From positions 52,750-116,749 of the forward strand of contig NZ_RCSU01000020.1 in NCBI RefSeq assembly GCF_003991355.1: a DNA stretch of 64,000 bases, in the 5' to 3' direction. Position 1 is the first letter of the stretch. Every line of letters starts with the position of its first letter. The DNA is from Pseudoflavitalea rhizosphaerae. GTDB lineage: Bacteria > Bacteroidota > Bacteroidia > Chitinophagales > Chitinophagaceae. The notes below the pieces were generated by a model that worked only from the letters and a program-made list of their open reading frames with translations, made no database searches and was not told where the DNA came from. Below are positions 1 through 10,094 of the stretch, piece by piece. Made by a program: the position numbers and the translations under genes.

Positions 1-448
1 TGCTTACCAGGAGAAAATGATAGAACCCGCGCAGGAAAAGGGCTTCTCCGAGGATCGCCTGCCTTCTGGTTTCATCCATAACGGGTTTATTGATATTACT
101 GATCAGCAGGTTGGCGCGTTCGATCCCAATATAACATTGCTCCCACAATCCACTTACAAACGGGTTGGTATAATCGAACTGGTAGAACATCGGCGCCGAA
201 AATGAGTTGGAGGTATTCGGGTAGAAGGATTCATCTGAACAGCTCCCGAACTGGAACCAGAGCGAGCTGCCATAGAGGTAATCACTTCCCAGCGGATCAT
301 ACACGCCTGTGAGCGCATAGTTCAGGTCCTGCTCACTGTTGTAATAATTATCCGGTTGTACAAAGTCGGTGGGTTGTCTGTCCAGAATCTTATTACAGCC
401 CGTGGCAAAGAACAGAGCGGTTAACAAGAACAACAAGATCGGTTTCAT
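1..448 (-). CDS. SusD/RagB-type glycan-binding lipoprotein, N-terminal part (runs off left edge)
   Basis: The first 149 residues are present; the gene continues beyond base 1. The start (CAT at 446-448) gives a lipoprotein signal peptide with a hydrophobic stretch ending in ATGC, lipidated Cys at residue 19. This is followed by the usual SusD opening: NKILDRQPTDF, a YYNSEQDLNYALTGVYD segment, and later the TPR-like helix LGEALFLRGFYHFLLV. SusD proteins sit on the outer membrane as the lid of a SusC transporter and bind the oligosaccharide or peptide substrate. It starts 24 bp after the SusC gene on the same strand, so the two form the usual pair. Substrate cannot be read from this fragment. 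Confidence 0.93.
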   Translation of the reverse strand, partial: MKPILLFLLTALFFATGCNKILDRQPTDFVQPDNYYNSEQDLNYALTGVYDPLGSDYLYGSSLWFQFGSCSDESFYPNTSNSFSAPMFYQFDYTNPFVSGLWEQCYIGIERANLLISNINKPVMDETRRQAILGEALFLRGFYHFLLVS

Positions 449-472
449 ATATAACAAGTTTATCGTTGCGAA

Positions 473-3400
473 TTAGAATGTCACATTCAATCCAAAGGTG
501 ATGGTCCTTGGGCGGGGATAAGCTGAGTAATCCACACCTGGTGTAAGTACAGAATTGAAGATGCTCACTTCCGGATCAACACCTGAGTAATTAGTCCAGG
601 TGAGCAGGTTCTGCGCTGCTGCATAGAGCCTGGCAGATCTTATTTTCAGGAAGCGCAGAGCCTTTGGCGAAAAGTTATAGCCGATCTGAACGGTCTTCAA
701 CCTGAGATAGGAACCATCTTCGATCACGCGCGAGTTAGTACCAGTGGGCGTTGTAGGGCCATAACCACCTGCTCCGCCACGTGGAATTTGAGAACCTGTA
801 TTGGTGGGGCTCCAGCGGTCAGCAAAGCTTTCAAACTGGTTCAGGTGTGAGCGGCCCAGGATATTCCCTTCAAAGATGTAGCGGTTGGCATTGATGATAT
901 CGTTGCCATAAGACCATTGGAAGAAAACATTCAGATCGAAATTCTTATAGGTGAATTCATTGGTGAAACCTCCGGTATGAATAGGCAGGCCTCTTCCAAT
1001 AACGGCGTAATCGTTCGCATCAACAACCTTATCGCCATTGATATCCCTGAATTTGATATCGCCTGGTTGAATATTTGCGCGGGTATTGCCGTTGGTAGTG
1101 ATATGATCTTTCAATAAATAGTTTCCGGTGTTGGATACATCAAAATCTTCATACTGGTAAACACCATCCCAGATGAATCCGTACATCATTCCCAACTGGT
1201 TGCCTACTTTGGAAATAAAGGCGGGGATGGTCCTGAAATATTGATCGAAAGGCGCACCGGAGAGGATCGATTCCTGGTTCTCTGTAAGTGCTAACAGCTT
1301 GTTCTGGTTGAACGTGATATTGAAACTTGATTTCCATTTGAAATCCCGGTTATCGATATTGGTGGTTCCCAGGGTAAGTTCGAGGCCCTGGTTTTGAACG
1401 CTGCCGATATTCCTGTATGCCTGTGCATATCCGAGCGAAAGCGGGATGTTGGCATAGAGCAGCAGGTCTTTTGTTTTCTTTCGATAAATGTCCGCTGTGA
1501 AATTGATCCTGTCGTTAAGAAAGCCGAGGTCCAGACCGATATTGAGTTGCTCCGTTGTTTCCCAGGTAAGGTTTTCGTTTCCGAAATTGGAAGGAATTGC
1601 GCCCTGGATGGTTGTATTATTGAAGGTATAACCCTGCGGGTTAAGCGCCAGTTTGATGGCGGAAAGATAGGTGAAATCGCCTACGCGGTTATTGCCGGTA
1701 AGGCCGTAACTCACGCGTAGCTTACCTTCCGAGAGGATATCCTCAAATTTTTTCATAAATTTCTCTTCGCTGAATTTCCAGGCTGCTGCACCGGAAGGGA
1801 AATAACCCCAGCGATTGTGTTTGGCAAATTTCGAAGAACCATCTGCGCGCCAGGATAAAGTGAGCAGGTACCTGTTCCCATATTTATAGTCTGCTCTTCC
1901 CAGGAAAGACATCAATCCCCAGCTGGAGCTGGTGGATCGCACTACCTGTGGCGTACCCTCATCCAGTCCGCTGATGCCCAGTTGTGCATTGGGCAGGTTG
2001 GTAGCAGAAGAACCATGACTGGAAGACTTGTTTACAGACTCCGACATACCTGCCAGTACGGTGAAATTGTGTTTGCGATTGAAAGTCTTGTTCCAGGTCA
2101 GGGTATTTTCATTGATCCAGGTGGAAGAGTTGTAATACATCACGCTTCCGTTCACTCCGTTCTGTGATCCCAGCAATGATCGCTTGTTGCCATAGACCGT
2201 GTTGGTATCATTGAACTGGTTGTTCTGTGTAATGGTGCTGTTGATACCTCCTGTAATTTTAAGTTTGAGGTTTTTCAGGATCGCATATTCCAGGTGGGCA
2301 TTGATAATGGTATTACGCCTGAGGTTTTCGCGCAACATATGTTGCTGGTTGATCACCGGGTTCATGCGCAGATCGATGGTGGGATCGATGAACTGATCGA
2401 AGAGCTGGTCCGTTAATCCGGTTGTGCCATCCAGGGAGAAATTCCTGTACCCGTACACGCTGAACAAAGAGTATGCGGTAGAACTGCTGCTATTGGGTGT
2501 GGAAGGCGAAGCGCCATTCTGTTTGTTATAGGCGTAATTTACATATACCCCACCTTTCAGTTTTGGATTGAAGGTCTGGTTGAGCGACATAGTGCCCTGG
2601 TAGCGCCTGTAACCTGAGTTCACCATCACTCCTTCCTGTTGCAGGAGGTTGCCAGACACATAATATTTAGTGGTGTTGTTACCGCCACTGATAGAAATGG
2701 AATTGTTGCTCATGGGAGCTGTTCGGTACAATTGCTCCTGCCAGTCGATCTCCGGAATGCTCCGGTAATAGTCGAGCGATTTACCATCAGATAGATAAAT
2801 ATTCTGTGCATCGGAAGGGATCCTTTCCAGTTGATATTCTACAAACTGAGAGGGACTCAAAAGTTTCATCCGGTTATAATCCTTCTGTAAACCGAAAGAA
2901 CTGTTCAGTGTAACTACCGGTGGGCCGGCCTTTCCTTTTTTGGTGGAGATGATGATCACACCGTTGGCGGCGCGGGAGCCGTAGATGGCAGTAGCGGAAG
3001 CATCTTTCAATATTTCAATGGATTCAATGTCCTGCGGATTGATAAAATTGTTATCGGGACTTTCCATGGGAAAACCATCGATCACATATAGTGGCGAGTT
3101 GTCCTGTGTAACGGAGTTGGCGCCGCGGATGGTGATGTTCACGGCTGAGCCGGGCTGCCCGTCAACCGAAGAAACATTCACCCCGGCAATACGGCCGGCC
3201 AGCGCTTCATCAAAGGACCGCACCGGCGCTTTCTGCATGTCTTCCACCGGCGCTTTGGAAACGGAACCGGTAACATCCCGTTTTCGAACTGTGCCATAGC
3301 CAATCACGATCACATCGTCCAGCTTGCTGACCTTATTATTAAGCACAATGAAATATTCATTCTTGTCGCCCACCACCTGTGAAACAGGATCGAAGTTCAC

Positions 3401-3682
3401 ACTGGTGAACTGAAGGGTATCGCCCACGCGGGCCTGGATAATGAATACACCCCCGGAATCAGTATTGGTAGCAGCAGTCTTTCCTTTGACGGAAACTGTT
3501 ACTGCTGGAACGGGTTTACCTTCAGCGTCTTTGACTATACCCGAAACTTTCTTCTGGGCAAGAGCAGGAATGGAAAAAGAGAAAAGTAGAATGAAGATTA
3601 ACTGAAGCTTCCGTCCGCCTGAATGGCGGCGATGGCTTTGAGCTTTCAATGACATAAGCAATACATTAATATGGTTACGCAA
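473..3682 (-). CDS. SusC/RagA-type TonB-dependent outer-membrane transporter
   Basis: 1069 residues, normal SusC length. After a signal peptide (hydrophobic core about residues 26-42, ending PALAQ) comes a carboxypeptidase-regulatory-like beta-sandwich (about 45-120), then the plug domain with the SusC hallmark GSRAANGVIIISTKKGK (about 235-250). A 22-strand barrel follows, ending TITFGLNVTF with the terminal aromatic residue needed for barrel insertion. There is no STN domain, so no direct sigma/anti-sigma signalling is expected. An alternative start is Met10 (MSLKAQSH). Together with the downstream SusD it imports a glycan or peptide across the outer membrane. The divergent hybrid two-component protein is its probable regulator (inference from position). 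Confidence 0.95.
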   Translation of the reverse strand: MRNHINVLLMSLKAQSHRRHSGGRKLQLIFILLFSFSIPALAQKKVSGIVKDAEGKPVPAVTVSVKGKTAATNTDSGGVFIIQARVGDTLQFTSVNFDPVSQVVGDKNEYFIVLNNKVSKLDDVIVIGYGTVRKRDVTGSVSKAPVEDMQKAPVRSFDEALAGRIAGVNVSSVDGQPGSAVNITIRGANSVTQDNSPLYVIDGFPMESPDNNFINPQDIESIEILKDASATAIYGSRAANGVIIISTKKGKAGPPVVTLNSSFGLQKDYNRMKLLSPSQFVEYQLERIPSDAQNIYLSDGKSLDYYRSIPEIDWQEQLYRTAPMSNNSISISGGNNTTKYYVSGNLLQQEGVMVNSGYRRYQGTMSLNQTFNPKLKGGVYVNYAYNKQNGASPSTPNSSSSTAYSLFSVYGYRNFSLDGTTGLTDQLFDQFIDPTIDLRMNPVINQQHMLRENLRRNTIINAHLEYAILKNLKLKITGGINSTITQNNQFNDTNTVYGNKRSLLGSQNGVNGSVMYYNSSTWINENTLTWNKTFNRKHNFTVLAGMSESVNKSSSHGSSATNLPNAQLGISGLDEGTPQVVRSTSSSWGLMSFLGRADYKYGNRYLLTLSWRADGSSKFAKHNRWGYFPSGAAAWKFSEEKFMKKFEDILSEGKLRVSYGLTGNNRVGDFTYLSAIKLALNPQGYTFNNTTIQGAIPSNFGNENLTWETTEQLNIGLDLGFLNDRINFTADIYRKKTKDLLLYANIPLSLGYAQAYRNIGSVQNQGLELTLGTTNIDNRDFKWKSSFNITFNQNKLLALTENQESILSGAPFDQYFRTIPAFISKVGNQLGMMYGFIWDGVYQYEDFDVSNTGNYLLKDHITTNGNTRANIQPGDIKFRDINGDKVVDANDYAVIGRGLPIHTGGFTNEFTYKNFDLNVFFQWSYGNDIINANRYIFEGNILGRSHLNQFESFADRWSPTNTGSQIPRGGAGGYGPTTPTGTNSRVIEDGSYLRLKTVQIGYNFSPKALRFLKIRSARLYAAAQNLLTWTNYSGVDPEVSIFNSVLTPGVDYSAYPRPRTITFGLNVTF

Positions 3683-3934
3683 TCCCAGACGAATTTGGTG
3701 AATAATTAAAGGAGCATGGGGTGAAAAATTCGGCTTTATAGGGTCAATTTTTAAAAAATGGCGGTTAACAACTGCTTAAATCGGGTTTGTTCTTAATGTA
3801 AATGATGTGCTGATCGATTTCAAACGATGTTCCAAAGTATATTCCTTCCTCCTTCGTTTTAAAAAATAACCTAAATTGAACTCTTCAGATTGCCAGTCAA
3901 TAATATCTCCATGCCTGTTTTTTAATGAATACCC

Positions 3935-6900
3935 ATGAGTTTTCCGAATCGAATACTGCTTGTTGTACAGGCTTTGCTGTTGATTTCCATGCAGGGAATT
4001 TGTCAGCAAGTGAATTTTTCGCACCTGGATGTGTCTGACCGGCTCTCCCAAAACTCTGTTATTGCCATTACACAGGACGCCAAAGGATTCATGTGGTTCG
4101 GCACACGTCAGGGGCTCAATAAATACGATTCCCGGAAATTCACTATTTATAAGAATATCCCAGGCAACAGATCAAGCATCTCCAACAATTATATTTATTG
4201 CCTGCTTACCGATCAAAATGGACAGGTTTGGGCAGGAACACAGAACGGGCTCAACCGTTACCATTCCGAAACGGACCAGTTCGATCTTATTCCATTCGAG
4301 AAAAATGAAAACGCCGGGAGCCGTGATAAAGAGATCATTTGCTTGTTTGAAGACAGCCGGGGCAGGATCTGGGTGGGCACCCGGAATACCCTTTACCTGA
4401 TCACTGATGTTCAGGAACCGGTGCTGGTCCCTGTCAGCCGGTTTACAGGTAATGCATTCCGGCTTACCAATATCAATTGTGTTTATGAAGACGCGGGTAT
4501 CATCTGGGTGGGGTCGGACCATGGGCTGGTGCAGTTGCATGAACAACATGGCAAATTCTCCATCAAAGAGATCTTTCACCAGGAAGCCGGTGAAACAAGG
4601 CTGGTAGACAACCAGGTGAAGAGCATCGTACGAGACAGTCGCAATCGACTCTGGATCGGTACGGCGCACAGAGGATTACACTTATATGATCCATCCAGCG
4701 GTACATTTCGGCGCTATCAAAATACAAACAACCGGATCGCCAGTGATCATATCCGCAAACTCTTACTGGACAAAGAAGGGAATCTCTGGATCGGTACCCA
4801 GGAAGGACTATCAAAGATGCAGGCGGGAACAGAACTGATCTCCACCTTCATCAACAACCCCTGGAACGATGCCAGCCTCAGTCAGAATTCTGTACATAGT
4901 ATATATATGGACAAGACCGGTTCCATTTGGGTGGGAACTTTTTTCGGTGGGGTTAATTGTCTGTATGCGCTGAACACTCCTTTCACTGTGTATTCCACCA
5001 GGTCTTCAAAGAAACTGAACAATAATGTTGTCAGTTCTATAGTGAAGGATAATGAAGGCGATCTCTGGATCGGCACTGAAGGGGGCGGTATCAACCGGTT
5101 TGGTAACGATGGTTCCGTAACTTATTACAAACACGACTCCAATGATCCTTACAGCCCTGGTTCCAACCTCGTAAAAGTTTTGTATAAAGACAAAGAGGGA
5201 AATATCTGGGCCGGCACGCATGGGGGCGGCCTCAACCTGTTCGATCGCAGCAGGAACCGTTTCATCCGGTATCTTTATGATGCGGCCGATCCATATCTTC
5301 AGGGGGCTGAGATCACGAACCTGATGCAGGACGCAGCAGGTAGATTGTGGATAGGCACGGAAACACAGGGGCTGCAACTTTATCAAAAGAAAGGATCACA
5401 GCTGGAGCCTCTGCCTGCTCCTGAGGGGTTCATGAAACTGCAAAGGCAATCCATTCTTTCCACGCTTATTACTTCAAACAATACAACATGGGTCGGCACC
5501 AGGATTGGGTTATACATTCTTACTTCCGATGGAAGCAAACTGTTGAAAACAGACAGCTCCCTCTTCCCCGTAAACTGTTTGTATGAAGATAAACAGCAGC
5601 GCATCTGGGCAGGCAGCGGTGAGAGCGGGTTGGTGCTTTTCGATAAAAATGGAAACCGGAAATCCACCATCACAAAGAACGAAGGATTACCAGACAATAA
5701 TGTGCTCGGAATTATCGAAGGCAATAACGGCGAGCTCTGGATCAGTACCATCAATGGTTTGGCGAGATACAATCCTGTTACAGGATCCTGCAATGTGTAC
5801 AATACGGAAGATGGACTGGCCGGTAATGTTTTCAATAATAATGCCTGGTATAAAGCCCCCGACGGAAACCTGTATTTCGGCGGATACTTTGGTCTCACTG
5901 CTTTTAAGCCCGGAGATATCAGTCAGAACCTCCAGGCGCCACCCGTAGAGTTCTCTTCTTTCAATCTACATAATAAAGAAGCGAAAGCGGGCGCATCGGG
6001 CGATGTATTGCAAAAACATATCAGCTATTCTTCCGGTGTTAAGTTAAAGCATAACCAGAATGCTTTTTCCGTTGAATTCGCTGTTTTGAATTTCATCAAA
6101 CCGGATAAGAACAGGTATGCTTACAAACTGGAAGGGTTCGACGGCAACTTCACTTATACCAGCGATCCGCTTGCCAGTTATACCAATGTGCCGCCCGGAA
6201 ATTATACTTTGATCGTGAAGGGCAGTAATAACGATGGCGTTTGGGGAGAACCCATTGCTCTGAAGATAAAAGTGCTGCCTCCTTTCTGGAAAACATGGTG
6301 GGCCTATACATTGTACATTCTGGCCGGACTGGCCCTCGTTTTCTTTGTATCCCGTTATTTCCTGATGCAGGCATTGATGAAAAGGAACAATACGCTCACA
6401 CAACTGAAATTGAATTTCTTTACCAATATCTCCCATGAAATAAGAACACATCTTTCCCTGATCACCGGTCCTACGGAAAAACTGATGAGCAAGACCAGTA
6501 GTAATACATCCGACAAACAATTGTTGCAAACCATCAGGTCCAACTCTGACAGCCTGCTGCAACTGGTGAATGAATTGATGGATTTCAGGAAAGCGGAAAC
6601 AGGACATCTTACGCTGCATACTTCCACTACAGATATCGCTGGCTTTGCCCAATCGGTCTACAATAGCTTTGGAGATATTGCCTCTTCGCGGAAGATCGAT
6701 CAGCAATTTTCGGCAACCCCCGATCATATCAATCTTACATTCGATCGTGAACAAATGGAAAAGGTTTTCTACAATCTTTTTTCAAATGCCTTCAAATTCA
6801 CTCCGGACGGAGGCTTTGTGAAGCTGAACATTCTGGAAGATTCAAAACAGGTGATCATTACCGTTTCCAACAGCGGAAAGGGAATTGCACGCGAGAACGT

Positions 6901-8014
6901 AGACCGCTTGTTCGATAATTACTTCCAGGAAAATGATCACGGTCAACAGAATACCGGCTACGGGATCGGACTGGCATTGTCTAAAAGCATTGTGCAGGCT
7001 CATAAAGGAGCTATCAGTGTCAGTTCCACCAAACTCAATGAACAGGAACTGCACGAAACTATTTTCCGTGTAACCCTCCTGAAAGGAACACAACATTACA
7101 CGCCGGAACAGCTGGTTGCTACTGCTGACCCTCTCACCACAAGGGTAGTACTTCCCGGAGAAACAAACCCTGTACAGGGTCCTTTGATTAGCAATAATGG
7201 TAAGCCAACCATTTTACTGGTTGAAGACAATAAGGCCATCAGGACCTTCATTAAAGAAACCCTGCAGGAAAACTATTTTATTGCAGAATCGGCAGATGGG
7301 GTATCAGGACTGGCATATGCAGTAGAGCATATTCCCGACCTGATCATCAGTGATGTAATGATGCCTGAAATGGATGGGCTTGAATTCTGCAGCAGGATAA
7401 AATCGGATATCCGTACCAGTCATATACCTGTTGTGTTGCTAACGGCCAAGACCGCAGTGGAGCACCAGATCAGTGGTCTTCAGACCGGCGCAAATATTTA
7501 CCTGACCAAGCCGTTCAGTACAAAGGTGCTGGAACTGACAGTACAGAATTTATTACAGGCAAGGGAAAAGTACTGGCAACATTTCAATAAGACCTTGGGC
7601 CGGGAATCATTGCCTGGTGATGTAATGAAGGTTGATATTTCAGATGCACCAGATATTCCCGTAGTTGTTCCGGTTTTGCATCCATTGGATGAAGCTTTCC
7701 TCAAAAACATCGAAAGCATAGTATTTGAGAATATGGGCGATCCTGGTTTTGGAGTAGGCATGCTTTCCCAGAAAGCGCTGATGAGCCAACCGGTATTGTA
7801 TAAAAAGATCAAGGCTATTACCGGGCTGAGTGCGAATGATTTTGTGAAGTCGCTCAGGCTGAAACAAGCAGCCACGCTGCTTTCTGAGCAACGATATACC
7901 GTGTATGAAATTGCTTATATGGTGGGGTATGAGGACAGTAAATATTTCAGCCGTGAGTTTAAGAAACAATACGGCGTAAACCCGAGTGAGTACGGGGCAA
8001 AAACTTCGGGATAA
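3935..8014 (+). CDS. Hybrid two-component sensor kinase/response regulator (HTCS) with AraC output
   Basis: 1359 residues. A signal peptide is followed by a long periplasmic two-propeller sensor built of Reg_prop repeats (recurrent GxLWIGT / GxIWVGT blades, about residues 30-720), a Y_Y_Y domain (about 730-790) and one membrane helix (about 790-810). Then come a HisKA dimerisation domain with phospho-acceptor His near residue 835 (NISHEIRTH), a HATPase domain (N-box near 946, GIGLAL near 1010), a receiver (DVMMPEMDG, Asp near 1139; Lys of the LTKPF motif near 1191) and a C-terminal AraC helix-turn-helix. Such proteins sense a glycan in the periplasm and activate the adjacent uptake locus, here most likely the divergent SusC/SusD. 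The H-box has His where a Pro is usual after Arg-Thr. Confidence 0.95.
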   Translation: MSFPNRILLVVQALLLISMQGICQQVNFSHLDVSDRLSQNSVIAITQDAKGFMWFGTRQGLNKYDSRKFTIYKNIPGNRSSISNNYIYCLLTDQNGQVWAGTQNGLNRYHSETDQFDLIPFEKNENAGSRDKEIICLFEDSRGRIWVGTRNTLYLITDVQEPVLVPVSRFTGNAFRLTNINCVYEDAGIIWVGSDHGLVQLHEQHGKFSIKEIFHQEAGETRLVDNQVKSIVRDSRNRLWIGTAHRGLHLYDPSSGTFRRYQNTNNRIASDHIRKLLLDKEGNLWIGTQEGLSKMQAGTELISTFINNPWNDASLSQNSVHSIYMDKTGSIWVGTFFGGVNCLYALNTPFTVYSTRSSKKLNNNVVSSIVKDNEGDLWIGTEGGGINRFGNDGSVTYYKHDSNDPYSPGSNLVKVLYKDKEGNIWAGTHGGGLNLFDRSRNRFIRYLYDAADPYLQGAEITNLMQDAAGRLWIGTETQGLQLYQKKGSQLEPLPAPEGFMKLQRQSILSTLITSNNTTWVGTRIGLYILTSDGSKLLKTDSSLFPVNCLYEDKQQRIWAGSGESGLVLFDKNGNRKSTITKNEGLPDNNVLGIIEGNNGELWISTINGLARYNPVTGSCNVYNTEDGLAGNVFNNNAWYKAPDGNLYFGGYFGLTAFKPGDISQNLQAPPVEFSSFNLHNKEAKAGASGDVLQKHISYSSGVKLKHNQNAFSVEFAVLNFIKPDKNRYAYKLEGFDGNFTYTSDPLASYTNVPPGNYTLIVKGSNNDGVWGEPIALKIKVLPPFWKTWWAYTLYILAGLALVFFVSRYFLMQALMKRNNTLTQLKLNFFTNISHEIRTHLSLITGPTEKLMSKTSSNTSDKQLLQTIRSNSDSLLQLVNELMDFRKAETGHLTLHTSTTDIAGFAQSVYNSFGDIASSRKIDQQFSATPDHINLTFDREQMEKVFYNLFSNAFKFTPDGGFVKLNILEDSKQVIITVSNSGKGIARENVDRLFDNYFQENDHGQQNTGYGIGLALSKSIVQAHKGAISVSSTKLNEQELHETIFRVTLLKGTQHYTPEQLVATADPLTTRVVLPGETNPVQGPLISNNGKPTILLVEDNKAIRTFIKETLQENYFIAESADGVSGLAYAVEHIPDLIISDVMMPEMDGLEFCSRIKSDIRTSHIPVVLLTAKTAVEHQISGLQTGANIYLTKPFSTKVLELTVQNLLQAREKYWQHFNKTLGRESLPGDVMKVDISDAPDIPVVVPVLHPLDEAFLKNIESIVFENMGDPGFGVGMLSQKALMSQPVLYKKIKAITGLSANDFVKSLRLKQAATLLSEQRYTVYEIAYMVGYEDSKYFSREFKKQYGVNPSEYGAKTSG

Positions 8015-8021
8015 TGCAAGT

Positions 8022-9710
8022 TCATTTTTCCATTTCTGCCAATGATTGTTTAGCCAGTTGTAATGCAGGTTTTTGGCTATTGGAATCAGCAATCGATATC
8101 AATTGCTGATAGAAGTGGATTGCTTTTGATTTTTCTCCGGCTTTGGATGCGGCCATTGCTGCTCCGAGCAGTGCATTGAAACGGTTCGGATGTCTTTTCA
8201 GGTTTTGTTCATATACTTCAAGGGCAGTATGATAATCTTTCAGCTCCATCAGCATATCACCAAGCAATTCCTTTGCTGGCAGTACTTCGGCAGGTGTTAC
8301 AGGATGTTTTTCTGTACTGTCTTCTATTTTTACGGCGAGCCGCATGAGTTCCAGCGCTTCCTGTTTCTTTCCTGATCTGAGTTTTGCCCAGGCTTCACCT
8401 GCTGCCAACTGCACGGCTACCTGTTGTGCTTTATAAGTATCCCCCTGTGCGGCAAGTGTATCCCTGATTCGTTTCAACTCTCCTATTTCCTCTGAAGAAA
8501 TTTTTGTCTGGCCCGTATGCACTGCTCCCATGACCCTTGCAAAGTGTATGATGGCTTTTTGCCAGATGAATTCGTCCCAGGAAAAATTGGCAAGTGGGAA
8601 TGGCAGGCTGGCGGCTTCATTCCAGTACCTGTTCTCGAGATAGTACCTGGCAGGGATGGCAGCGAAAGAATAGGCTACTTTAAAATTGGCGGGTGTTATT
8701 TCGTGGATGGATAACAGGTAGTCCAGTTGTTTTTTTGCATTTTGAATGTCTCCTTTTTGCAGATAAGCATACATCAGGTAATCCAGGGCATGTAGCTCTT
8801 CGTCCCAATGTTTCATCCCATTTTGTTGCGCATAGCATTGGGCAGAAGAAGCGGAGGCGATATTGGATTGTATAGCTTCGTCCCAAAGTCCAAGCCTGGT
8901 GAAAATATGAGAAGGCATATGCAAGGCATGCGCCGACGATGGCGCTATGGACGCGTATTTCCTTGCTGCAGGCAATGCCATCACAGCCAGTTCGGGTACA
9001 TCATAAGTGTGTATGAGGTAATGTGCAATGCCCGGGTGGTCCGGGGCACCGGGTGCTAAGGACTGTAAAAGTTCGCCTGCCCTTTTTTGTTTCTGAAAAC
9101 TCTTATCTGATGGACTGGCCGCGGCATCCAATGCCAGGGCGTATAGAACGGTGGCTTCCATATCGGAAGAATCTTTATGGTGCAAGTCTTCCATTGCCTT
9201 TTCGAATCGGAGGCAGCGGGTTTTATGATCTGTTTGTTGCCAGTTGTCGTAGTATGCTGCGATGGCTTCAATGTAAGCTGCTTCCCGTTTTGAAACAGGT
9301 TTCAGTCCTCTTGCGATGGTAATGGCAGCGCTTCCTTTTTGCAATTCCGATTTGGAAGGAGGCGTCCAGAGCGGATGGAAATTGCTCATTGCCACACCCC
9401 AGTACGCCATTGCGCAGGTGGGGTTTTGATCGATGATACCTGCGAAGACTTTTTCCGCTTCATCGTATTCAAATGAATGAAGCAGCTTGAGTCCTAGCAT
9501 AAAGGAAGATTGGATGGTTGCGGGTGCATCTATGGCAAAGTGAAGGGTGCCAAGTTGCTGTGTGGGGCCGCAGTTGATCAGTTGCCCTTTTTTCAGGTTC
9601 AGTGCATCGATGGATGCCCTGGAAGGCGCTTTCCTGCTCTCTTTGCAAGCCAGCTGGAACAGGCAGAATAGCAACACCAGGCTTTGTGAGAAATTCATTG
9701 TCAATTTCAT
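8022..9710 (-). CDS. Tetratricopeptide-repeat lipoprotein
   Basis: 562 residues with a lipoprotein signal ending QLAC (Cys about residue 22). A shorter start at Met5 would serve equally well. The rest is helical with many TPR-like units, e.g. LLHSFEYDEAEKVFAGII, AYWGVAMSNF, ALEVYEQNLKRHPNRFNALL, and a final block AASKAGEKSKAIHFYQQL. Proteins of this layout are common in Bacteroidota and are often annotated only as TPR proteins; no catalytic motif is visible. It converges on the hybrid regulator with only 7 bp between the stop codons and has no co-directional neighbour. Probably an envelope-facing scaffold protein; function unknown. Confidence 0.85.
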   Translation of the reverse strand: MKLTMNFSQSLVLLFCLFQLACKESRKAPSRASIDALNLKKGQLINCGPTQQLGTLHFAIDAPATIQSSFMLGLKLLHSFEYDEAEKVFAGIIDQNPTCAMAYWGVAMSNFHPLWTPPSKSELQKGSAAITIARGLKPVSKREAAYIEAIAAYYDNWQQTDHKTRCLRFEKAMEDLHHKDSSDMEATVLYALALDAAASPSDKSFQKQKRAGELLQSLAPGAPDHPGIAHYLIHTYDVPELAVMALPAARKYASIAPSSAHALHMPSHIFTRLGLWDEAIQSNIASASSAQCYAQQNGMKHWDEELHALDYLMYAYLQKGDIQNAKKQLDYLLSIHEITPANFKVAYSFAAIPARYYLENRYWNEAASLPFPLANFSWDEFIWQKAIIHFARVMGAVHTGQTKISSEEIGELKRIRDTLAAQGDTYKAQQVAVQLAAGEAWAKLRSGKKQEALELMRLAVKIEDSTEKHPVTPAEVLPAKELLGDMLMELKDYHTALEVYEQNLKRHPNRFNALLGAAMAASKAGEKSKAIHFYQQLISIADSNSQKPALQLAKQSLAEMEK

Positions 9711-10094
9711 ACAAAACGATTTTTAGGTTGAGCGATTGGTGCGGACTATTCAGCAGGAGGTGGGAAGAGTACAAAGGTCGATAATTGCGGGGAATTCTGA
9801 ATTCCGGGAATGAAAGGGCAGGAGGGGTTACCGGGTAGTAGTATTCAGGGGACTGGCCCAAAGCAGAAGTTTGCTAGTTCGCCTGGGAAAGCAAGGGAAG
9901 TACTGTTAAAAGCGCTGGAGGAATTCAAATAACGGATTGGTTTTAATACTAATAATGTTTGCTTCTAAAATGTAGCTAGTTGGAGAATGGATCATTATCA
10001 AATCCTCGGTTTCTTGTGAAGGAAGTAACTGTTACAAAATTTTCATTAAATTGTAAATTATGTGTTCTAATACAATGGACACTTATAACTAAGC
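9711..10094. other. Intergenic region, left border of the restriction-modification island
   Basis: 384 bp between the TPR lipoprotein start and the restriction endonuclease start, which point away from each other, so it must hold both promoters. The half nearest the endonuclease is clearly more AT-rich than the half nearest the lipoprotein gene, which fits a composition boundary near 9.95 kb. I saw no convincing TAnnTTTG promoter, no inverted repeat of note, no tRNA and no direct repeat that would mark an integration site. Confidence 0.5.

Noticed and set aside
3776..4051. Minus-strand 91-codon frame over the regulator start
   Set aside because: It overlaps the signal peptide region of the hybrid regulator and has no protein-family features.
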